DNA of 64,000 nucleotides, from assembly GCF_036492835.1 (NCBI RefSeq), contig NZ_AP025314.1, positions 4,692,010 to 4,756,009 of the forward strand, in the 5' to 3' direction. Shown in pieces: positions 58,607 to 64,000 of the stretch (positions are counted from its first letter, which is position 1; each line of letters opens with the position of its first letter). This stretch comes from Fulvitalea axinellae (lineage in GTDB: Bacteria > Bacteroidota > Bacteroidia > Cytophagales > Cyclobacteriaceae). The notes beneath the pieces were generated by a model that saw only the letters and a list, made by a program, of their open reading frames with translations, was not told the DNA's origin and made no database searches. The translations under genes were made by a program, and so were the position numbers.

Positions 58607-60871
58607 TTATTCGGTAGCTTGTTGAGCCTCCACTACAGCTAAAGCGGTAAGGTTGACGATATCTCGCACCAAAGAGCCGAGTTGCATAACGTGCACCGGC
58701 CTGTCCATTCCCATCAGGATAGGTCCGGTAATCTCCGCCCCTCCGATTTCCTGCAATAATTTATAGGCGATATTACCTGAAGCCAAATCCGGAAAAACCA
58801 GCGTATTCGCTCCGTGCTCCGCCAATGCGCTGAAAGGATAGTTCTGTTGTTGCAATTCCGTATTCAGCGCAACATTAGCCTGAATATCGCCGTCGATTAC
58901 CAAATCCGGAAATTTGGCTTTTGCCTTTGCTACCGCTTCCGCCGCCTTGGCCGGAATTTCGCCTTTGGCTGAGCCAAAATTCGAGTAAGAAAGCACCGCC
59001 ACTCTCGGTTCCACACCCAAAGAGCGTACTTTTTCCGCAGTCAGTCCGATGATATCCACCAGCTCGTCGGCCGTAGGGTTTGCGTTGACAGTCGTATCGG
59101 CGAAGAAGTACGATTGCTTATTATTGGTTACCACATACATTCCGGCCACACGGTCCACCTCGGGCTTTTTCCCGATTACCTGAAGGGCAGGCTTGATAGA
59201 TGTCGGATAATCTTGCGTAATACCGGCGATCATGGCATCGGCGTCGCCCATACGGAGCATCATCGAGCCGAAAGTATTGCGATCCCGCATCAGCTTTTTG
59301 CCCAATTTCTGAGTCACGCCTTTGCGCTTACGCATTTCATAAAGTATGTCTCCGTACTTGGCCCGTTGTCTTTCCTCTTCGAATGGGTTGATTATCGGGC
59401 AACCTTTCAGGCTCAGTCCCTCTTCTTTGATAAGGGCGGTAACTTTGTCACGGTTACCCAAAAGGATTGGCTTGGCGATACCCTCGTCCAATACTGTCTG
59501 CGCGGCGCGTAAAGTCATGCGGTTTTCGGCGTCGGAGAAAATCACTCTCTTCGGATCCAGTTGCGCTTGCGTGATCATACGCTTCACGATGTCTTGCTCG
59601 ATGCCGATTCGCTGTTCCAACTCCGTGTTATAAGCTTCCCAATCCTCGATAGTCTCACGAGCCACGCCAGATTCGATCGCAGCCTTGGCTACAGCCGGAG
59701 CGATAGTCGTGATCAAACGGGTATCCAGAGGTTTCGGAATCAAATATTCCCTGCCGAAACCAAGAGAGTTATCGTTATAAGCTTTTTTCACGCTTCGTGG
59801 CACAGGCAGTTTGGCCATTTCGGCCAAAGCCCTAACCGAAGCGAGCTTCATTTCCTCGTTGATCTGAGTGGCCCGTACGTCCAAAGCGCCACGGAAAATA
59901 TATGGAAACCCGAGCACGTTGTTTACCTGATTCGGGTAATCCGAACGGCCAGTGGCCATAATTACGTCCGGACGGGCCTCGGTAGCCATTTCGTACGGAA
60001 TTTCCGGATTCGGGTTCGCCAAAGCGAAAACAATCGGATTTTCGGACATCAGTCGCAAATCGTCACCGTTAAGCAAATCGCCTCTGGAAAGACCGAGGAA
60101 AACATCGGCGTCAGTCAACGCGTCTTGGATTGTCCGAATATCACGGGCGGTCGCAAACTCAGCTTTCGTAGCGTCAAGATTGTCGCGGTCTTTGCGGATT
60201 ACGCCCTTGCTGTCCAGCATCACGATATTCTCCGGAGTAACGCCCAAAGCGATATAAAGCCTTGTGCACGATACCGCCGAAGCGCCCGCACCGCTAACAA
60301 CAACTTTTACGTCGGCGATTTCTTTTTCGGCGATTTCCAGCGCGTTCAACAAAGCGGCCGAAGAAATAATGGCCGTTCCATGCTGGTCGTCGTGCATCAC
60401 CGGAATATGCATCCTGTCGCGGAGTTCATTCTCGATCTTGAAACACTCCGGCGCCTTAATGTCTTCCAGGTTTATCCCTCCAAAAGTAGGCTCCAAGGAT
60501 TTGACGATCTCGATAAACTTCTCGGGATCTTCCTCGTCAATCTCAATATCAAACACATCAATTCCGGCAAACTTCTTAAAAAGGACACCTTTCCCTTCCA
60601 TCACGGGTTTCGAAGCCAAGGCTCCAATATTACCCAAACCCAAAACAGCCGTTCCGTTCGAGATCACGCCCACAAGATTCCCTCTGGACGTGTACCTGAA
60701 AGCGGTTTCCGGGCTTTTTTCAATTTCCAAACAAGGTTCGGCTACGCCTGGCGAATACGCCAAAGCCAAATCGAGCTGGGTACTCAACGGCTTGGTCGGA
60801 ACTACTTCGACCTTTCCTGGCTGGCCCATCTCATGATAGGCCAAGGCGTCTTTTTTCAAATTTTGCGACAT
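58607..60871 (-). CDS. maeB: NADP-dependent malic enzyme, fused to a phosphotransacetylase-like domain (MaeB type)
   Basis: 754 residues from the ATG at 60871 (MSQNLKKDALAYHEMG). N-terminal ~430: malic enzyme, decarboxylating malate to pyruvate and giving NADPH, with YSPGVAEPCLEI, GNLVGVISNGTAVLGLGNIG, PVMEGKGVLFKKFAGIDVFDIEI, MHDDQHGTAI and VVVSGAGASAVSC. C-terminal ~320: a phosphotransacetylase-like domain (RVIFSDAENRMTLRAA, DADAMIAGITQDYPTSIKP, AVLSYSNFGSAKGE), which is usually regulatory and not catalytic in these fusions. An in-frame ATG nine codons upstream is less likely. Confidence 0.95.
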   Translation of the reverse strand: MSQNLKKDALAYHEMGQPGKVEVVPTKPLSTQLDLALAYSPGVAEPCLEIEKSPETAFRYTSRGNLVGVISNGTAVLGLGNIGALASKPVMEGKGVLFKKFAGIDVFDIEIDEEDPEKFIEIVKSLEPTFGGINLEDIKAPECFKIENELRDRMHIPVMHDDQHGTAIISSAALLNALEIAEKEIADVKVVVSGAGASAVSCTRLYIALGVTPENIVMLDSKGVIRKDRDNLDATKAEFATARDIRTIQDALTDADVFLGLSRGDLLNGDDLRLMSENPIVFALANPNPEIPYEMATEARPDVIMATGRSDYPNQVNNVLGFPYIFRGALDVRATQINEEMKLASVRALAEMAKLPVPRSVKKAYNDNSLGFGREYLIPKPLDTRLITTIAPAVAKAAIESGVARETIEDWEAYNTELEQRIGIEQDIVKRMITQAQLDPKRVIFSDAENRMTLRAAQTVLDEGIAKPILLGNRDKVTALIKEEGLSLKGCPIINPFEEERQRAKYGDILYEMRKRKGVTQKLGKKLMRDRNTFGSMMLRMGDADAMIAGITQDYPTSIKPALQVIGKKPEVDRVAGMYVVTNNKQSYFFADTTVNANPTADELVDIIGLTAEKVRSLGVEPRVAVLSYSNFGSAKGEIPAKAAEAVAKAKAKFPDLVIDGDIQANVALNTELQQQNYPFSALAEHGANTLVFPDLASGNIAYKLLQEIGGAEITGPILMGMDRPVHVMQLGSLVRDIVNLTALAVVEAQQATE

Positions 60872-60915
60872 AAGTTTTGGTGTATTTTTAGCCGGCAAAA
60901 AAATCGTCCGGCATA

Positions 60916-62004
60916 TCAGCTTCTGGCTTTTTTGGGCTTTTCCTCTTCACCTTTGAAGCGGAAAGTCCAAAGAATAGACTCCAACTCGCGAAGTGTCTCC
61001 CTTTTTTTACGGTTTGGAGCGTACACAAAGCCCTCAATATAATAAAGGCGCCCTTTGTCAGCGTCGGCAAATGCGTAGCTGATAAAAGATCCGCCTTGCG
61101 GAACGAAGTTGGTCAACTTCCAAAGCCCGCGCATCTCCACGGCAAAACGTCCGTTGAAATTCACGTTCTTGAATTCGACCGGAACTTGGCGTTCCGTAAT
61201 CATGTACGTGCTATCCTTGTAGCCAGTTACATATCGCCGGCTAATGTCGTCGCGGAAACTGATCAGCGAATCCTCCACGAACTGGCCCTGCGATTTGTAA
61301 GGCTTGGAACTGACCATAATAAATTTGTCCTCGTCGGCACTGGCATTCTTGAACCAAAGGAAATTATCGGACTCTTCCACCAAATTGTAGCCATACGGAA
61401 CGTCAAGCGTAAATCCGTATTTTTCAAGCAAAAGGTTCGACTGTTTTTTGTAAGATTCGTTCGGGAAAAGCTCTTCCGTACGGCGCTTTCTTTCCGACAG
61501 GTTTACCAAGTCTCTCAACAAGAATCTGTTCCGCTCAATCTGCGCGGCCAATGTTTCCTGATCTTTGCCAAAAAGACTCACGATATCCTGATGCGTAGCG
61601 TATTGGTCTTGTTTCAACTCCATAAATACGCTGGAATCCGACTGGATTTTGGAAATCGCCTCTTCTGAAAAAGCATCCTGCAACTTTTTCGAATCCTCGG
61701 TTTTCAGGTCGAAAGTAGTTACGAAAATCAGGTTTCTGGATTTCTGGAAAAGGCTGTTGAACTCCGAAGGACGGATTTCATGTACCCTGAACATCGGCTC
61801 CGTTCTCAGGATGCCCGGCATGGCCAGCCTGAAAGTTTTGCGCAACGCGCCACCCACCGGACCGTTCCACACCAACGAGTCCGCCACAATCACTATTTCA
61901 CCTTTCTCGCCATTGGCGCTCTGGAATAGTGTTTTATTTGATTTGTTTCCACCACATGACCATAGCAAAGGCAAAAACAACAGGAAAAATAAGCGATTTT
62001 TCAT
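60916..62004 (-). CDS. DUF4837 family lipoprotein
   Basis: 362 residues from the ATG at 62004 (MKNRLFFLLFLPLLWSC). A lipobox LWSCGG indicates lipid modification. The rest fits the DUF4837 family of Bacteroidota: an early GEIVIVADSLVWNGPVG, EPMFRVHEIRPSEFNSLFQKSRNLIFVTTF, and a C-terminal half with YSLVEES-like 'YGYNLVEESDNFLWF...' and AVEMRGLWKLTNFVPQGGSFISYAF. Function unknown. Runs in the same direction as the malic enzyme gene 45 bases downstream. Confidence 0.88.
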   Translation of the reverse strand: MKNRLFFLLFLPLLWSCGGNKSNKTLFQSANGEKGEIVIVADSLVWNGPVGGALRKTFRLAMPGILRTEPMFRVHEIRPSEFNSLFQKSRNLIFVTTFDLKTEDSKKLQDAFSEEAISKIQSDSSVFMELKQDQYATHQDIVSLFGKDQETLAAQIERNRFLLRDLVNLSERKRRTEELFPNESYKKQSNLLLEKYGFTLDVPYGYNLVEESDNFLWFKNASADEDKFIMVSSKPYKSQGQFVEDSLISFRDDISRRYVTGYKDSTYMITERQVPVEFKNVNFNGRFAVEMRGLWKLTNFVPQGGSFISYAFADADKGRLYYIEGFVYAPNRKKRETLRELESILWTFRFKGEEEKPKKARS

Positions 62005-62333
62005 CTTTCGGAATTTTATGTTTTTCAAGATCTTAGTTTCCGTATCAAAATACCTTGACTTTTCTCACCGGAAGGTTTGAGAATCAACGGTGACCGTTTT
62101 TTTTCGAAATTGCCCAAAAGAGGCGCAAATAACAAAAAGCATCTTCCAGACGGTTTGTGAACGGTTCAAATCAAAAGAGAGCCAACACGGGACCAAAACA
62201 AACTACATCATTAGTTAAATATATGGTTTTGATCCGTAAACTACAACCCGCCAAAGTATTCACGAAATATCAAAAAAAAAACGGGAAGTCAGCAAAGGCC
62301 GGCTTCCCGTTTTTTTGCGCACTACTCTCCCTC
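62005..62333. other. Intergenic region with MltD terminator
   Basis: About 330 bases. It contains the terminator of the transglycosylase gene and must hold the promoter of the DUF4837 gene; I see no gene. Confidence 0.55.
62272..62316 (-). terminator. Terminator of the transglycosylase gene
   Basis: ACGGGAAG (62281-62288) and CTTCCCGT (62303-62310) with flanking A and T runs; ends the minus-strand gene. Confidence 0.82.
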
Positions 62334-63860
62334 TCAACTCAGATACAATTTTTGCCCCGGTTTCAGGTTATTGCGCTTTAATCCGTTCAGCTTTTTGATC
62401 TTCTCAACGGAAACGTTCTTATACATTCTGGATATTGACCAAAGAGATTCCCCTTGCTTTACGTAATGTACTCTGGATGAAGGAATGTCTCTCGGCGCCA
62501 CATTTTTCTTGGCAGAAGATTTCGAGTTTCTGTACTTGGAAGCCACCGATCCACGGGTATAAATCCGAAGCCTTTGGCCTACACGGATCATATTTCCCCG
62601 CAAGCTATTCCAGTTGCGCAAATCCCTGACTTTCACCCCATACCTGATAGCGATAGAGCCCAGAACATCACCGCGTTTTACTCTATAATAAATCAGGTCA
62701 CGGCCAAAAATACTCGCCGGGCTGGTCTTGGCCCTGTGCATAATTCTTTTCTTGTCGACATTCGAGGCCGAATCAAGAATCCAAGTCCGGTTTTGCCTGA
62801 AATAATCGACATTGGATACCGGGAGGTTCACCACATAATTCTTGTAACTATCCGGAATCGCCTCGTATTTCAGCGACGGGTTCACAAAGCTGACGCTGTC
62901 CATTGACGTTCCGATCAAGTTTGCCACTACTTTCAAGTTGACAAAACCGTTCATACGGACAGTGTCCGTTTCGATCGGATGGTTCTCGACCCGCGCTACC
63001 AAATTATGCTCCTCCGCATGCTTGAATGTATAAGTCAAGGCGATAAACTGAGGCAAGTAAGACCGTGTTTCCCTTGGTAAGTAACGATAAATCTGCCAGA
63101 AATTTCGCTTATAATCAGATCTCCGGATCGCTTTTCTCACGTTTCCAGGCCCACAATTGTAAGCAGCCAAAGCCAACTCCCAATCGCCGAACATCATATA
63201 AAGATCCTTCAGGTAACGGCACGCCGCTTCGGTCGATTTCTCCGGATCCATACGCTCGTCCTGAAAGTGGTCATAAGACAACCCGTAATATTTGCCTGTA
63301 CGGCTCATGAACTGCCAAAGGCCGATAGCCCCTGCCCGCGACATAACGCGAGGCTTCAGTCCCGATTCCACAACCGCCAAGTATTTCAACTCGTCGGGCA
63401 AACCGTGCTCCCGGAGCTTCCGTTCGAAAATCGGGAAATACATGGACTTACGGCTCATCGCTTGCCGTGAGTAGGCCCTGTCCCGGATGGTATAATAGTC
63501 AATAAAGCTTTTGCTGTACCGATTATAGGTCATCGGGATTTCGGTGTCAAGAGCTTTGAGCCTTTGCGCCAATACCTCCGGCGAAACCCTCGGTATATGT
63601 TCGTCTCGAAAATCAACCGGGATTGAAGCTTCCAAGCCACGAATTGCCCTGTTGGCTTTGAACGCCCGCAAATCCTCATCCGCCTCAAGCATCTCACGAT
63701 GGACCCACTTCAAGTCTTCCATAAACCGGCCACGCAAACGGGCGCTGTCCAGTTCACGGTCATTATTTTGGGCCTCCGCCTCAGGCATTCCACACAAGCC
63801 GGCTACAGAGAGCGCGCCAGCGGTCATATACGCTTTGAATTTTCGAAAAGAACAGATCAT
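62334..63860 (-). CDS. mltD: Membrane-bound lytic transglycosylase (MltD-like) with two LysM domains
   Basis: Lytic transglycosylase that cleaves peptidoglycan glycan strands. The SLT domain has catalytic Glu in AVVESGLKPRVMSRAGAIGLWQFM, followed by DERMDPEKSTEAACRYLKDLY, AYNCGPGNVRKAI and RSYLPQFIALTY. Two LysM modules bind peptidoglycan near the end: YYRVKRGDVLGSIAIRYG...VGQRLRIY and VHYVKQGESLWSISRMYK...PGQKLYLS. I take the start at 63860 (MICSFRKFKAYMTAG...CGMPEAEA, a usable signal peptide); the frame continues upstream, and ATGs at 63890 and 63899 are alternatives. Confidence 0.92.
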   Translation of the reverse strand: MICSFRKFKAYMTAGALSVAGLCGMPEAEAQNNDRELDSARLRGRFMEDLKWVHREMLEADEDLRAFKANRAIRGLEASIPVDFRDEHIPRVSPEVLAQRLKALDTEIPMTYNRYSKSFIDYYTIRDRAYSRQAMSRKSMYFPIFERKLREHGLPDELKYLAVVESGLKPRVMSRAGAIGLWQFMSRTGKYYGLSYDHFQDERMDPEKSTEAACRYLKDLYMMFGDWELALAAYNCGPGNVRKAIRRSDYKRNFWQIYRYLPRETRSYLPQFIALTYTFKHAEEHNLVARVENHPIETDTVRMNGFVNLKVVANLIGTSMDSVSFVNPSLKYEAIPDSYKNYVVNLPVSNVDYFRQNRTWILDSASNVDKKRIMHRAKTSPASIFGRDLIYYRVKRGDVLGSIAIRYGVKVRDLRNWNSLRGNMIRVGQRLRIYTRGSVASKYRNSKSSAKKNVAPRDIPSSRVHYVKQGESLWSISRMYKNVSVEKIKKLNGLKRNNLKPGQKLYLS

Positions 63861-63936
63861 GAAATGTATTCGGGGTACGTTCACTAGCATCTTGGCCATC
63901 ACCTCGCCGGAAAGGTCCAGAAAGGGAAAGCAGATT

Positions 63937-64000
63937 TTACAATGTTGACAGGTATTTCGCAAAAGCCAGCATGTCGGCTTCTTTGAATGCGCCCGCCATC
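63937..64000 (-). CDS. C-terminal end of a gene that continues past the window
   Basis: The last 20 codons read MAGAFKEADMLAFAKYLSTL then TAA on the minus strand. The pattern (small, D-x-L-A-F-A-x-Y-L-S) is like the C-terminal helix of c-type cytochromes, but this is too short to assign. It ends 77 bases before the chosen start of the transglycosylase gene. Confidence 0.4.
   Translation of the reverse strand, partial: MAGAFKEADMLAFAKYLSTL

Noticed and set aside
59561..61042. 493-codon plus-strand frame opposite the malic enzyme gene
   Set aside because: Antisense shadow; extends across two unrelated minus-strand genes.

Overview
The window is a chromosomal segment of a Bacteroidota bacterium, most likely a marine-type member of the order Cytophagales. 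The support is a full-length SprA (type IX secretion translocon), a secreted M43 protease with a type IX C-terminal sorting domain, promoters of the Bacteroidota form (TTG/TTTG, 16-23 bases, TAnnTTTG), a ribosomal protein S16 with the long acidic tail seen in this phylum, a Bacteroidota-type geranylgeranylglyceryl phosphate synthase, and few Shine-Dalgarno sites. Species is not determinable from what I can see. Nearly all of the window is core housekeeping sequence; I see no insertion sequence, prophage, integrase or CRISPR array.

Layout. 0-10 kb: end of glycyl-tRNA synthetase, an Ig-repeat lipoprotein in an AT-rich stretch, uvrA, a periplasmic alpha-carbonic anhydrase, a secreted M43 protease and nadB. 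10-18 kb: a YwbE protein, two identical tRNA-Arg(TCT) genes, the rpsP-rimM-trmD-rplS operon, a small monooxygenase, a frameshifted acetyltransferase, glyA, an AraC regulator and a MarC protein. 18.28-18.49 kb: a compact cluster of DnaA boxes around an AT-rich core, a candidate replication origin. 18.5-29.5 kb: YihY, ispF, an orphan acyltransferase E2, a YfiT/BstA protein, an exported lyxose-isomerase-like cupin, a coupled operon of two membrane proteins plus GGGP synthase that runs tail to tail into an AraC gene, a DUF493 protein, hemA and a membrane hydrolase. 29.7-32.7 kb: SAM riboswitch, a Met/Cys-ended small ORF, metY and metX. 32.7-39.5 kb: the most accessory part, with a 21-bp degenerate tandem repeat, an orphan sulfatase, an unknown protein, a CHAP-like plus peptidoglycan-binding protein with no signal peptide, and two coupled SDR-DUF2867 paralogues. 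39.8-49.6 kb: polA, a potassium channel, a hemolysin III protein, a Fur-family regulator, an acyl-CoA synthetase, yicC and tonB. 49.7-64 kb: vanZ, gcvH, sprA, ruvA, malic enzyme, a DUF4837 lipoprotein, an MltD-like transglycosylase with two LysM domains, and the end of one more gene.

The genes join into a few themes: translation (glyS, rpsP operon, tRNA-Arg), one-carbon and sulfur amino-acid supply (glyA, gcvH, metY, metX under SAM control), repair and replication (uvrA, polA, ruvA, candidate oriC), and the envelope (sprA, tonB, mltD, lipoproteins). The items I would examine first are the DnaA-box cluster, the riboswitch-small ORF-metY leader, the GGGP synthase operon, and the 21-bp repeat.
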